Positions 12,777 through 22,112 of a DNA stretch of 32,800 nt are shown piece after piece. The notes beneath the pieces were generated by a model that was given only the letters and a program-made list of their open reading frames with translations, made no database searches and had not been told where the DNA came from. Both the position numbers and the translations under genes were made by a program. The stretch is from Paenibacillus pasadenensis DSM 19293 (GTDB taxonomy: Bacteria; Bacillota; Bacilli; Paenibacillales; Paenibacillaceae): positions 1 through 32,800 of the forward strand of contig NZ_AULW01000066.1 in NCBI RefSeq assembly GCF_000422485.1. The letters are read 5' to 3'. Within the stretch, counting starts at the first letter, position 1. Every line of letters starts with the position of its first letter.

Positions 12777-15304
12777 TAGGAAACCTTTTTCCGCTGGCCC
12801 GGCGTTGTCGTAAACGCTTCATGCACATGCTCGAACGGAACCTCGATATTGACGACGCCGCAATGACCGTCCAAGTCCTGGAATAGCGGACGCCCGTTCT
12901 CCAGCGTCTTGACCAGCTCCATGTTTTCCGGCGTGTGCTCCAAATTGAGAAACGTGAGCACGTTCTTGACCTCGTCGCTATCGGTCGACTGAAAGACGAA
13001 CTTGAATCCAAGGTTGTTCTTGATTCGCTCGTCCAGCAGGTCGTTTGCATTTTGGCTGATGATGATGATAGCCGAGTTGAAGGATCGACCTGTCCGAATC
13101 AACCGTTCGGCCAGCTTTTTGCCCTCTTTCGTGCCGACGAGCGCCCAAAACTCGTCAAGCAGTACCGCCGTGAACTCGTTCGGATCTTCCTCCGCGAACC
13201 GCGTCGCGAAGGCCGATATACTCATCATGAGCGCCACGCTGAGCAGCTGCGTGATGTCGTAATCGTCCCGATCCAGCCCCGACTCCGGAAGCGAGAGACG
13301 GCTTACCGTGAGCACGGTAAGGCGCTTGTTCGTGCGGAGCGAGTTTCGCTCTCCGGAGTGGAACAGCAGCTTGGCATAGGGCAGATTCGAAATCGCAGAG
13401 AGTCGACGGGCCAGCTTTCGGCCCGGATCATCGAGCTGCTTGAGCTGGTCGATCAGATCCAGCATGCTCCTCTTTTTAGGTGGAGACATTTTCACGATCT
13501 CCACCGCTTCGGTCAGCGAAACGAATTCATCGTCATCCGTCTTGAGATTCGCCAGGAAGCTGACGATGTTGACGGCGATTCCGGCCGCGTCGTTGATGTT
13601 TTCAAAGATGCCCCACGGATCAAGCTTGCCGTGGTCGTCCGTGCGATCGTCCAGCTCCAGAATCTCCAGCTCATCCCCGAACTCCCGCAGGTAGTCCTTC
13701 CAATGGCCGCGATCGCCTTTCGGATCGAACACCAGCCCTTTCCCGCCGTGCACCGTGGTCAGCCACAGCAGGTAGTTGGCCAGATACGACTTCCCTCCGC
13801 CAAGGGAGCCGAGGATGGCTCCGGAAGCACTCCGATTTCGCAGCGGAGCCAGCGCAGGATCGAAGAACACCGGCATGTGCATGATGCCGGACGTGCCGAG
13901 AAAATACCCTTGGGAATCTCCCAGCTTTTTCGACGCGGCGAACATGCCAGCCGCGATGAAATGCGGTGAAAGACGGTGGACATAGTCCATGCTGCATTGA
14001 CGGTCCCCGCACGGCATGAAATCGTTGAGCAGTTTGAATTGCTCCCCTGCTGGAGCAACCAGATGGAATTGCATGCTCTTGTAGTAATCTTTGACCGCAT
14101 CGACTCGTTCGGTCAGCTCCTTTTCATCAGAGCCTGAAACCTCGAAAACGAACGAGACGTCGAACATGGGAAACTTGCTGTCATCCAGGTCCTTTTCGAG
14201 CTGGTTCGCTTCATGCTTGCTCTCGATGAGCGCTTGAGGCAGCTCGACCCGCGACGTCGCGGTGTGATCGGTCTGATCATTGATATTCAGCTTCTGCGCT
14301 TTGACTTTTTCCTTGACCTCGGAATGCTCCATGACATCGAGGTACATGGACACCGCGACCGGGAAGTCCAGATCGTAGAGCGCATAAAGAAATTCGCTGC
14401 CTGGACTGTAGATTTCATCTGGCTTGTCGGTGAGCGTCAAGTAGGTCGAATAGGAGCTTTTCTGCTTGCCATCTACTTCCTGCGAGATTTTGAGGACCCG
14501 GCTCCCGCATGAGCTTTGGTCAACCTCGCCTTCCAGCAGCGGCATGAATTCCGACATACGCGGCCGAACAATGCGCTTTCCATCCACAACGGCGGTGTCG
14601 GCCCCGGCCGGCGTCGACGAAACCCGCTCGGCATCCGCAGGCGCGTCGCCGCGCTTCTTGCGATCGTTCTTCCACAAGAACCGTTCCGGAGGTACGGCAA
14701 TGTTTTTCCAAAAATTCCGCCGGATGATCCATTCCGTGTCGGCCTCGTTGACGCGGGAAAGCTGTACGCTTTTGCGAATCTTCTTGTACAGCCGATCCTC
14801 GATCTCCTTGAGCATGCGGATTTCCTCGTGCATGAGGAAAAATCCATCAAAGCCCAGCAGACGGTCCAACTTGAACACCGGCTCTTTGATCATTTTGACG
14901 ATCAAGTCTTTCGCATTCTTCACGGTATCCAGGAAGGACGGCTCGTCCGCGACCTTGATGCTGACAAAAACGCGGTACTGCGTCCCTCCGCTTGACTCAT
15001 ACGTATTCTGGAGCCATTCCAGCATCCGTTCATCCACCTGATGGGCGAAAGAGGCCAGAGGCCCCTTGTTCTTCGCCATCAGCTTTGCGTAATGCTCCTC
15101 GAAGGTGTAGCTCTCCGGAAGAAACAGGATCCGCGCCGACTTCTCGACGTTCCAGAGGAATGTCGTGAGTTTGCGCCAAAGCGATTTCTTCGTCGCGATG
15201 CTTTTGAAATCATACTGGAACCCGTCCAGTTCGTACAGTGCCCAACACTTTTTGTCGGGCGTAAAGGACAAGTTCCCTTCAAAATATTTCATAGGGACTT
15301 CCAA
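12776..15304 (-). CDS. VirB4-type conjugation ATPase (ConE/TcpF class)
   Basis: This ATPase powers assembly and substrate movement in the conjugation channel. Walker A GSLGGGKS is at residues 499-506, Walker B AVLLDEFW at 713-720, followed by IIISQNANDLLD typical of VirB4 and FtsK/HerA-like ATPases. The N-terminal 400 residues fit the VirB4 N-terminal domain. Length (842) is normal. The ATG at 15292 has no close ribosome binding site, whereas AAGGAG at 15315-15320 is ten bases from a TTG at 15304, so I start there. It lies between the TcpE-like and VirB6-like genes, the order seen in ICEBs1 and pCW3. Confidence 0.92.
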   Translation of the reverse strand: MEVPMKYFEGNLSFTPDKKCWALYELDGFQYDFKSIATKKSLWRKLTTFLWNVEKSARILFLPESYTFEEHYAKLMAKNKGPLASFAHQVDERMLEWLQNTYESSGGTQYRVFVSIKVADEPSFLDTVKNAKDLIVKMIKEPVFKLDRLLGFDGFFLMHEEIRMLKEIEDRLYKKIRKSVQLSRVNEADTEWIIRRNFWKNIAVPPERFLWKNDRKKRGDAPADAERVSSTPAGADTAVVDGKRIVRPRMSEFMPLLEGEVDQSSCGSRVLKISQEVDGKQKSSYSTYLTLTDKPDEIYSPGSEFLYALYDLDFPVAVSMYLDVMEHSEVKEKVKAQKLNINDQTDHTATSRVELPQALIESKHEANQLEKDLDDSKFPMFDVSFVFEVSGSDEKELTERVDAVKDYYKSMQFHLVAPAGEQFKLLNDFMPCGDRQCSMDYVHRLSPHFIAAGMFAASKKLGDSQGYFLGTSGIMHMPVFFDPALAPLRNRSASGAILGSLGGGKSYLANYLLWLTTVHGGKGLVFDPKGDRGHWKDYLREFGDELEILELDDRTDDHGKLDPWGIFENINDAAGIAVNIVSFLANLKTDDDEFVSLTEAVEIVKMSPPKKRSMLDLIDQLKQLDDPGRKLARRLSAISNLPYAKLLFHSGERNSLRTNKRLTVLTVSRLSLPESGLDRDDYDITQLLSVALMMSISAFATRFAEEDPNEFTAVLLDEFWALVGTKEGKKLAERLIRTGRSFNSAIIIISQNANDLLDERIKNNLGFKFVFQSTDSDEVKNVLTFLNLEHTPENMELVKTLENGRPLFQDLDGHCGVVNIEVPFEHVHEAFTTTPGQRKKVS

Positions 15305-15344
15305 AATTCGTTCACTCCTTCATGGGCTCGAGAGACGTTCCTGG

Positions 15345-15788
15345 CTAACGTTTCTTCTTGCCCTTCGATCCGGTGACTTCATAGAGCTCTCGGAAGGTCA
15401 GCTTGCCCGAGTACGATTCCTTCTTCGCAACGTGAAGGGCCTCGTACCGGTTGTAGAGCTTGGGCTGCATCCGGTAATTCATGTACGTCCACAGCCATTT
15501 ATGCGGTGGACGACCGTCGTGCTTGGCTTTGCTCAAGTAGTACGCAATCAGGAGAGGGAGCACGATGAAGCGAGATATCGTGCCACCAACGAGCGGGATG
15601 TGCTCCAGCAATCCGCCTGTGAATTGGTTGAAAAAAAACAAGGCGAGAAATGCGACGGCAAAGTAGCCGATTTGCAAATACGTGACCGGCTTGAACAGCC
15701 GAATACGATCAATTCGATATAGATATCGCTCAATCTTCCACACCCGCTTGTACGACGGGATGACAACGGGCCGTTCTTGATCCGTCAT
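15345..15788 (-). CDS. TcpE-family conjugation membrane protein (ConD-like)
   Basis: The N-terminus with PSYKRVWKIERYLYRID, two hydrophobic segments at about 34-53 and 68-86, and a basic C-terminal half are the TcpE pattern. In ICEBs1 the corresponding protein (ConD) is needed for transfer and sits between ConC and ConE. Here it likewise sits between the TcpD-like gene and the VirB4 gene. Its ATG overlaps the stop of the TcpD-like gene by one base. I am confident in the family, less in its exact partner contacts. Confidence 0.88.
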   Translation of the reverse strand: MTDQERPVVIPSYKRVWKIERYLYRIDRIRLFKPVTYLQIGYFAVAFLALFFFNQFTGGLLEHIPLVGGTISRFIVLPLLIAYYLSKAKHDGRPPHKWLWTYMNYRMQPKLYNRYEALHVAKKESYSGKLTFRELYEVTGSKGKKKR

Positions 15789-16066
15789 TAGCTAAGGTTG
15801 ATTCCAAAAATTCCAGCCATCAAATTTTTGAAGTATTCGCCCATTCCTTTAGGCGCAAAGATGAAAATCGCCGCGCCAGCCATGATAATCACCCACTGGA
15901 ACAGGACGCTCAGTTGCTTCTTTGCCATCAGAATAACGCCCATGACGAGAACGAACAGACCGAAAAGAGATTGCGCTTCCGTCTTGGCCCATTCAAAAAG
16001 CTTGGTGGATGGCGAAGCCGTCAGATATGCAGCATGAGTGGAAATTGTAGCCCAAAGATTATTCAT
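15788..16066 (-). CDS. TcpD-family small membrane protein (ConC-like)
   Basis: A 92-residue protein with two hydrophobic segments at about 34-48 and 54-71, a short polar head and a GMGEYFKNLMAGIFG tail. TcpD/ConC proteins are small two-pass components located before TcpE in Gram-positive transfer operons. The start overlaps the stop of the TcpC-like gene by four bases (ATGA). The sequence is short, so the family call depends strongly on gene order. Confidence 0.8.
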   Translation of the reverse strand: MNNLWATISTHAAYLTASPSTKLFEWAKTEAQSLFGLFVLVMGVILMAKKQLSVLFQWVIIMAGAAIFIFAPKGMGEYFKNLMAGIFGINLS

Positions 16067-16995
16067 TGTTGATAGCCCCCAGTAATGGATTTGATATACC
16101 AGCGTTCTTCCTTGAAAACGAGCTCCAGCGTGTGGCGCTGAACCTGAACGAAGCCTTGTTCATCCGTCCATTGGGACTCTACGTAGGCCAAGCGAATCGG
16201 CGATGTCGCATCCGATTCGGCCGGAAGATAGACGCCAAATTGACTGATTTGATTAAAGACAAATGTTCCGTTGTAGCCTTGGATTTCTTTGCCGTCCGCC
16301 ATGAAGTATTTCAACTTCGATGATGTATCTGTACTGTAGGCGACGAAGAAATCTTCCACGGCTTGTTTCATCGGAGCTGAACTAGCCGCATCCAGACCGT
16401 CAAGCTGTGGAATGCCAGCCATCTCCCCCGGTTCTTTTACGGGTACGGGGATTGCGGTCGGAAGATCCGGAACGACGAAACCATCCCCTGCGACAAGGAC
16501 CGGCACCCGGATGAAGCGGGTAAACTCGGCGGCAGCTCCCGATACCGTATCTACGCGCTTTACGTCTACTCTCACGTCAATATCGGATCGCGTGGAGGAG
16601 ATTTGCTTGACGCGCCATGGGTAGGTAGCGGATACGCTGTAAGCCCCTTGCGCTGTGGCATAGTTCAGACCAGCTGCATCTTGGCTCACTCCTTGCGCAA
16701 GATACGAGTCAAGGCCGTTGTAATAGGCTTCTTTTGCGCTCGGCACCTTCGGATTGTACGAGTACAGCTGCTTCGCAAAAGCCTGCGCGAAGGACTGTGC
16801 GTCGTCGGAGACGGATGCTGGGACAGAAAAAACCGGCGCCGACGCTGCTTGTCCCGGTTGGATGATCGAGACTACGCCTCGAATCATTACGACCACCATC
16901 ACCGCGTAAGTAATGTATCGAACGACCAGCATGAAGCGTGTCTTGAACGATTTTCCCGGAACAATGGGAAGAGGAATTCGTGATTTTTCAGCCAT
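16063..16995 (-). CDS. TcpC/ConB-family conjugation protein (VirB8-like)
   Basis: TcpC proteins anchor in the membrane and carry two extracellular NTF2-like domains that help assemble the channel. Here one membrane segment lies at about residues 22-45 after a short cytoplasmic head, followed by two similar-sized outer domains (about 60-170 and 200-310) joined by a Pro-rich linker (DLPTAIPVPVKEPGEM). The 310-residue length suits the family. AGGAG lies six bases before the ATG, inside the end of the upstream gene. Position just ahead of TcpD and TcpE supports the call. Confidence 0.88.
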   Translation of the reverse strand: MAEKSRIPLPIVPGKSFKTRFMLVVRYITYAVMVVVMIRGVVSIIQPGQAASAPVFSVPASVSDDAQSFAQAFAKQLYSYNPKVPSAKEAYYNGLDSYLAQGVSQDAAGLNYATAQGAYSVSATYPWRVKQISSTRSDIDVRVDVKRVDTVSGAAAEFTRFIRVPVLVAGDGFVVPDLPTAIPVPVKEPGEMAGIPQLDGLDAASSAPMKQAVEDFFVAYSTDTSSKLKYFMADGKEIQGYNGTFVFNQISQFGVYLPAESDATSPIRLAYVESQWTDEQGFVQVQRHTLELVFKEERWYIKSITGGYQQ

Positions 16996-17280
16996 TTAAT
17001 TCTCCTTTTTTGAGTCGCCGCGACCGGAACCTTGGATTGCAAGAACCAGCACGACTAAACCGCCGATGATGGCCAAGGTCTTCTCAGCTCCCCACTCCTT
17101 GACCCTCGCCGCCGTGCCCGCGAAGATGCCGTCTGTTTGGGAAAGATTCCCAAGCCATTCGTCATAATCGACGAACCGGCTGGCAATCCAGAGCGCCAGC
17201 CCGACGACAAGGACCAGTAGCACTTTCCACGCCCATCGGCGGAAAAACTTGCTGGACTCGGACGATTTATCGAGCTTCAC
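16996..17280 (-). CDS. two-pass membrane protein, 94 aa, transfer operon
   Basis: Two hydrophobic segments (about 14-36, KVLLVLVVGLALWIASRF, and 68-84, TLAIIGGLVVLVLAIQG) flank a polar loop. The open frame extends back to a TTG at 17301, but AGGAGGGGG at 17287-17295 is ideally spaced (six bases) from a GTG at 17280. That start overlaps the previous gene by 14 bases. I do not recognise the family. Its place directly before TcpC suggests a channel or pilus-like component. Confidence 0.7.
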   Translation of the reverse strand: MKLDKSSESSKFFRRWAWKVLLVLVVGLALWIASRFVDYDEWLGNLSQTDGIFAGTAARVKEWGAEKTLAIIGGLVVLVLAIQGSGRGDSKKEN

Positions 17281-17710
17281 GCTCAGCCCCCTCCTCTTCA
17301 AGATAGTCCTCTGGAATGAATGCTTTGACTTGCTCGACCAGACCCGGACGCTTCAACTGATCCACGGCGAGCAGGTCCTTGGAACACCACTTCTCCCAGG
17401 CGAGGAATAGATCGATGGCGTAGTAGTCATCGCCAGACTTCGGCGCAGCGAACCTCACCGCGTCATAATGTTCCATGAGCACTTGGGCGACGTCCCCTTC
17501 TCCCATGCCCCAGCTATGAGCAAGCTCAGAGCTTTCTTGTTGGATGTAGGCGCATAGCATTTCCATGACAACCGGCTCGAGGTTTGCTTCGACCCAAACA
17601 TTGGAGGAGGCGTTGACCTGATGCGTATGGCAAATTAAGAATCGGTAACTGCTTTCGCTCCGCACCGTGCTGCGCTGTCGAACAGATTCCAACACGTCTT
17701 CCCTTTTCAT
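17267..17710 (-). CDS. hypothetical soluble protein, 147 aa, transfer operon
   Basis: The protein is mainly helical and acidic, with no membrane segment, signal peptide or clear motif. An in-frame GTG lies at 17719, but AGGGGG is eight bases before the ATG at 17710, so I start there. The upstream gap of 27 bases holds a perfect TAACACGTGTTA site, making this the first gene of a possible sub-operon covering the channel genes. I do not recognise the family; a regulator or chaperone of the channel set is possible. Confidence 0.7.
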   Translation of the reverse strand: MKREDVLESVRQRSTVRSESSYRFLICHTHQVNASSNVWVEANLEPVVMEMLCAYIQQESSELAHSWGMGEGDVAQVLMEHYDAVRFAAPKSGDDYYAIDLFLAWEKWCSKDLLAVDQLKRPGLVEQVKAFIPEDYLEEEGAEREAR

Positions 17711-17728
17711 TTTTCTCACCCCCTCTCA

Positions 17729-17740
17729 TAACACGTGTTA
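17729..17740. promoter_or_regulatory. TAACACGTGTTA palindrome (perfect copy)
   Basis: The palindrome overlaps the stop codon of the Replic_Relax gene (17738-17740) and lies just upstream of the ribosome binding site of the next gene. It thus separates the DNA-processing part of the transfer operon (coupling ATPase, Replic_Relax) from the channel part. Confidence 0.85.
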
Positions 17741-19117
17741 TAGCGGAACGTGCCGGCCAGCCGAATCCGGAATGAGCCAGTTTGATTCAAACGGCTGCTC
17801 CAGGACCAGCTCCACACGGCTGACAAAACAATTCCATCCCGTTCGTTCTTCAAATCGAAACTGATCGAGTAAGCGTAGCAGCTCCTCTTCCTGTTCCGGG
17901 CGATCTACAATCAGCAACAAGCCCGGCGAATTTTGCTTAAACCGATCCAAAATCTGATTAGGCGATTTGTCTGCGACAGATTCTTTGTAGTGCAGCAGCC
18001 CTTGAAGGCTGGATGACATCGAACTGGTGTCATGTGTCGAGGGGAAATATCGGACCATGTGGGCAGCTTGAGTCTTTTCGGTTTGAAATCCGATGATTCC
18101 GTCAAGCTGGAGTCCTACATGCGACGCAACGCTTGCGGGATACCACATATATGTCGTCGCCCCTGCTCGGGCCTCCAGCTCGGCGAACCGAGACTCTTTC
18201 AAGCGCTGACTGAGCAGCTGGACCGTGTTAATTTGTTCCAGCGAAACCCGCTCCCCCAACCACCGCTGATACACAGTCCCGTATGGATCGTTCTCAACGT
18301 CAGCCCGCAGCGCGAACAAGATATCCCCCATGCCTTGCTTGTCCTTCGTGGAATAGAAGTTCAGCTTGCTTTCACGAATCAGCTGCCGACGACGCTCGGC
18401 CACTTTTTCACTGTCGCAGTAAAAAACCAGTACGGGATCCAGAACATGATCGTGCTGCAACATGATGTCGTGTCGACGGTACGAGGCGTTTTTTGCGTAA
18501 TCCACATAGTTGGAAAGTTTGGACAAGATCGTCGTTTTGGACGCATTGCTCTCTCGTTCATATTCAATTAGCCATGGGATGGTAGCTCCTCGCAGCGCGA
18601 TAAAAAGCGTCGCATCCGGCTTAATATGATCTTTCAAAAAGTTGTCCGTCCCCATCCGCTGATAACGCGAAGATTGCTCGCCATAATAAGCCTCTAATTT
18701 CTGCCCGTCTTTATGCTCATCCATCAAATCCTTGTACAGCATGACGTAGTAAAGCACGCCGACATGATGCTGGACATAGATGTTCTTGCGATCTTTGCGG
18801 GACGTGTCCCATTCAAGCTCTCGCTCATACACGTCTTCCAGCATCTTGAGCCCATCTTTCGTCAACGTGTAGGCAGAGTCCGAGCTGCCCAGTTTTCCTT
18901 TTCTACGAACAGATTGGAACAAAACTTGAGCGATAAGCCCCTTCTCTGCCAGTCGCCGCATGCGCCTGTTGTAGCTAGATCGACTTGACTCAGGCACCTT
19001 CCCAATAGGAAAATACCGGTGCTTCGCCGCATGATAGTCGATGTAATAAAACTCGTAGATGTCTTGCAGCATGCGATAGTCTGCATCGGTTAACTTGATG
19101 CTAGAGGTTCCAGCCAT
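17738..19117 (-). CDS. Replic_Relax family protein, probable DNA-processing factor
   Basis: An N-terminal winged helix (about residues 5-65, DADYRMLQDIYEFYYI to RRMRRLAEKGLI) is followed by a domain with IKPDATLFI and WLIEYERES, which reads like the PD-(D/E)xK-like core seen in replication-relaxation proteins of Gram-positive plasmids. These are thought to act at replication or transfer origins; the biochemistry is little known. The frame runs upstream to 19210 but the first well-placed start is the ATG at 19117, 14 bases after AAGGAGG. It overlaps the coupling-ATPase gene by 17 bases. No classical relaxase is visible in the window, so this protein is the best candidate for that role. Confidence 0.8.
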   Translation of the reverse strand: MAGTSSIKLTDADYRMLQDIYEFYYIDYHAAKHRYFPIGKVPESSRSSYNRRMRRLAEKGLIAQVLFQSVRRKGKLGSSDSAYTLTKDGLKMLEDVYERELEWDTSRKDRKNIYVQHHVGVLYYVMLYKDLMDEHKDGQKLEAYYGEQSSRYQRMGTDNFLKDHIKPDATLFIALRGATIPWLIEYERESNASKTTILSKLSNYVDYAKNASYRRHDIMLQHDHVLDPVLVFYCDSEKVAERRRQLIRESKLNFYSTKDKQGMGDILFALRADVENDPYGTVYQRWLGERVSLEQINTVQLLSQRLKESRFAELEARAGATTYMWYPASVASHVGLQLDGIIGFQTEKTQAAHMVRYFPSTHDTSSMSSSLQGLLHYKESVADKSPNQILDRFKQNSPGLLLIVDRPEQEEELLRLLDQFRFEERTGWNCFVSRVELVLEQPFESNWLIPDSAGRHVPL

Positions 19118-21887
19118 TGCGTTTGCGTCTGCCTCCTTCCTGGAGCACTTTGCCATCAGCGGACTGGCGTTCCACCGTTGAAGCTGGCTGCTCCGCCGGG
19201 GTATCTCCAAACGCGTCCTTATTCAGCGTAAAGCCGAGATCAAGATCGGAAAGATCGACAAGGCCGGGTCGCTGCTTTGCCTCTCCAGCTGCTGCTGGAA
19301 TGGATTCAGCGCTTGTGCCGCCGTCCTTGCTTGAACCATCTGCCTCCAAATTGGATTCCGCTTCGGTCGAGTCCGTAACTGGGTTAGCCTTGACTTCCTC
19401 CTCCCCGGTCGGCCGCTGCTCGTCTTCGGTCAAACCGTCCCCTTCATCCGCATCATTCTCCGAAGCTCCTGGATCTTCACTTGAGACAGGGACTTTAGAA
19501 TCACTATCTGTATCGGTATTTCGACCCATTTCTTTCATCACATCGGAAAAATCCATGGTGATTTCTTCCTCTTGTTTCGCTACGGCTGCAATTTCCTCCG
19601 TCCGGACTTGTTCACGATCGTTTGCACGCTGAATGGTCAGCTGTACGATTTCATCGAGCGTATCCTTTTTCGGAGCCTTTGAGGTAGGCTTGAGCACGTT
19701 GAGCGTAAAAGCTGCGCTCATTTCTCGATCAAGAGCAAGACGTGCGTAGGCATGGCTTGGTGGAATTCGCATGATATCGGTGGCCTTCAAGCGTGGATCG
19801 TTTAGCTGCTTCTCCATCCATTCACAGTCATCCATATGGTTCAAACGGAAGATGACTTGGGAGTTGAAGTTCCGGCCGATGGCATCGGCCACTTCCTGAT
19901 CCAGCTGCGTAATGATCCCCTGCGCCGCACCGATGATAGGAACGAACTTTTGCCGAGTACGGTCGGCCATCTCGTTTATGACCTTGGCATTCGCTTCAAT
20001 AAACATGGGGAACTCATCGACGATGAGTGGATAGAGCAAGTTATTTGCCGTCGAGTCTCTGGCCTGGGACGCTTGATAGTTCATCGTCAGCGCTAGCGAT
20101 CCAAGCATCCGCTTCTCCGAATCGTCTTGTACGCGGGACAGGTCGAGGATGTTAATCAGTCCCTTGTCCATCGACTCCTTCCACCGGAATCCGCAACTCG
20201 TCGCCCCCATCGCAGGAGCAAGGACGCTCGACATCCGGAAGTGGACAAGCTTGTTCAGCGTGGAATCAACCAAATCGGCTCGCGTCCGTTTGTCGACAGC
20301 GGAAGCTTTTGGCATGCCCCCGACGACGAGCTTCATCAGGAAGTTATCGACTCCCTTGTTCGCCAGCTCCGGGTCCCGTTCCCGCAATCGCGACATCACG
20401 CCAAGCGCATACGAGGCATCCCATAAGCAACGATCTAGATTGAGGATGTTCGCTTCGCCCAAGCGTTGAAGCGCCATCCCCAGCATGAGGAAGTTTTGAG
20501 CCGGCCGAGGACCCCAGCCTTCCGGCCAGATTCTCCCGATCGCCTCGGCAATATTATGCGCGACCGAATGTTCCGTCGAGGAAAAATCGACGTCGAACAG
20601 GTTCAGCGGAAAATGCTCTTTTGCATGCGGGTCTGGCCGAACGTAATTCACCTGATCCCACATCGACCGCGGGATGTTGCTCATAACTTCGCTGGCCAGT
20701 CCTCCGAGCGGATCGATTAAGAAAAAGCCGACCGGATTCCCCTGACGTTTCAAATCAATCAGCTGCATCACCAGCTGAACGAGGAACACCGTTTTCCCGA
20801 CGCCGCTGCCACCAAGAACGGCCAGATGCCGGTTCAGGTTATTCGTGTCGATGACAACATTCGTTTTCCGCATGCGGAATTCGTTTTCGCCGAAGCGCAA
20901 GAAGCGATGTGCCTGCCCTTCGTTTCTGGCCTCGATTGCCGTCTTCACGATACCAGCAGGAGCTTCGAGCTGCTTGAGGAACAGCCGTGTCAACCGCGAA
21001 TTGTTGACCTCTGAACTCGGCATGCGGATGAGACCGGACAGCTCCTCGATGTTCAAGATCATGCGACGCAACCGCCGCTCTCGGATCGGAAAGATCCGTA
21101 ACCGAATCTGCTTGAGCAGCAACGGTTTAATGTGCATCCATTTTTCTCGTGGTTTGAAGCTGTTCAACGCCTCGCTCGTAAATTGCCCGAAGCTCCGCGC
21201 CACTTCATTCCGAATCCGATTCGCCGCATGAGCCGTCTTTGCAGTCGTCATGATTCGGACCACGCAATGACCCAGCTGCTTGTTCTGCTTCCCAGCTATA
21301 TTTGTCTCGAACAGCTCAATCTTCTCGTATTCGTCTTCTTTGTCCCATCGCTTTACGATTCGAAGCGCTTTATCGAAGTCACGCTGATACCTCCGCGCTG
21401 GCTGAACCAATACTTGAATCAAGCACCGCTCATGCTCTTCCAAATCGCTGACCGCATTAACGATCGGCGCCTGTGTATCGACAACCTCGTTGAAAAACGA
21501 CTTGATCGGCACCGGATAATCTCGTTCCAACTGCAACGAACTCGCCGATACAAAACCATCGCTCCTCCACTCCAGCGGCGCCATCTTCTGCATTTCTATA
21601 TGTACGTCCGGATGCTTCCCAACAATCTTCCGGCGAATCTCGTCTCCTACCTGTTCGTTCGGCGCCCAGTAATAATAGCCGATCTCCACATCGTTCGCTT
21701 CAATCTCCCAAGCGAACCACGGCCATCGGAGCATTCTCCGATACCACGGCCTCTCAAGCACCTCCAAAATTTCCCCCATCAACGTCTGGTCCTCGAAATA
21801 CATCAGACGGTGATCCTGATGCGCCAGTAGTCGATAACGCACTCCAGGCCATCGCAGCTTCTTCGACACGTGATAGCGTAAGGCCAT
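19101..21887 (-). CDS. conjugation coupling-type ATPase (VirD4/HerA-like)
   Basis: Coupling proteins bring the DNA complex to the secretion channel. Numbered from the upstream in-frame ATG at 21911, Walker A GGSGVGKT is at residues 367-374 and Walker B LIVDEF at 629-634, with GAAQGIITQLDQEV just after, as in VirD4/TraG and HerA-like ATPases. The N-terminal 350 residues are a separate soluble-looking domain, and no clear membrane pair is seen, which is unusual for VirD4. The last 130 residues are acidic and Ser/Glu/Asp-rich, probably disordered. AGGAGG fits the ATG at 21887 (seven bases) better than that at 21911. It is the first gene of the transfer operon, next to the control region 21888-22853. 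Confidence 0.85.
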   Translation of the reverse strand: MALRYHVSKKLRWPGVRYRLLAHQDHRLMYFEDQTLMGEILEVLERPWYRRMLRWPWFAWEIEANDVEIGYYYWAPNEQVGDEIRRKIVGKHPDVHIEMQKMAPLEWRSDGFVSASSLQLERDYPVPIKSFFNEVVDTQAPIVNAVSDLEEHERCLIQVLVQPARRYQRDFDKALRIVKRWDKEDEYEKIELFETNIAGKQNKQLGHCVVRIMTTAKTAHAANRIRNEVARSFGQFTSEALNSFKPREKWMHIKPLLLKQIRLRIFPIRERRLRRMILNIEELSGLIRMPSSEVNNSRLTRLFLKQLEAPAGIVKTAIEARNEGQAHRFLRFGENEFRMRKTNVVIDTNNLNRHLAVLGGSGVGKTVFLVQLVMQLIDLKRQGNPVGFFLIDPLGGLASEVMSNIPRSMWDQVNYVRPDPHAKEHFPLNLFDVDFSSTEHSVAHNIAEAIGRIWPEGWGPRPAQNFLMLGMALQRLGEANILNLDRCLWDASYALGVMSRLRERDPELANKGVDNFLMKLVVGGMPKASAVDKRTRADLVDSTLNKLVHFRMSSVLAPAMGATSCGFRWKESMDKGLINILDLSRVQDDSEKRMLGSLALTMNYQASQARDSTANNLLYPLIVDEFPMFIEANAKVINEMADRTRQKFVPIIGAAQGIITQLDQEVADAIGRNFNSQVIFRLNHMDDCEWMEKQLNDPRLKATDIMRIPPSHAYARLALDREMSAAFTLNVLKPTSKAPKKDTLDEIVQLTIQRANDREQVRTEEIAAVAKQEEEITMDFSDVMKEMGRNTDTDSDSKVPVSSEDPGASENDADEGDGLTEDEQRPTGEEEVKANPVTDSTEAESNLEADGSSKDGGTSAESIPAAAGEAKQRPGLVDLSDLDLGFTLNKDAFGDTPAEQPASTVERQSADGKVLQEGGRRKRNGWNL

Positions 21888-22112
21888 CGCCGCACCTCCT
21901 CTCCTCTTCATTCAGCTTTGCTTTACCTTGGGGTTCTCCACCCTTACATTCAGCTGGTCCCAAACCTTCTATCGCCAGCTCACCCTTTTCTCCTTAATTC
22001 AGAGTCTGGAAGAACCACGAGAACCGTTCAGGAGCTTTGCGCCAACCTACCACCATCTCCAACCAACGCTCACCATCTCTTTTCCTCGACTCTCTTCCCT
22101 CACCGATCATCG

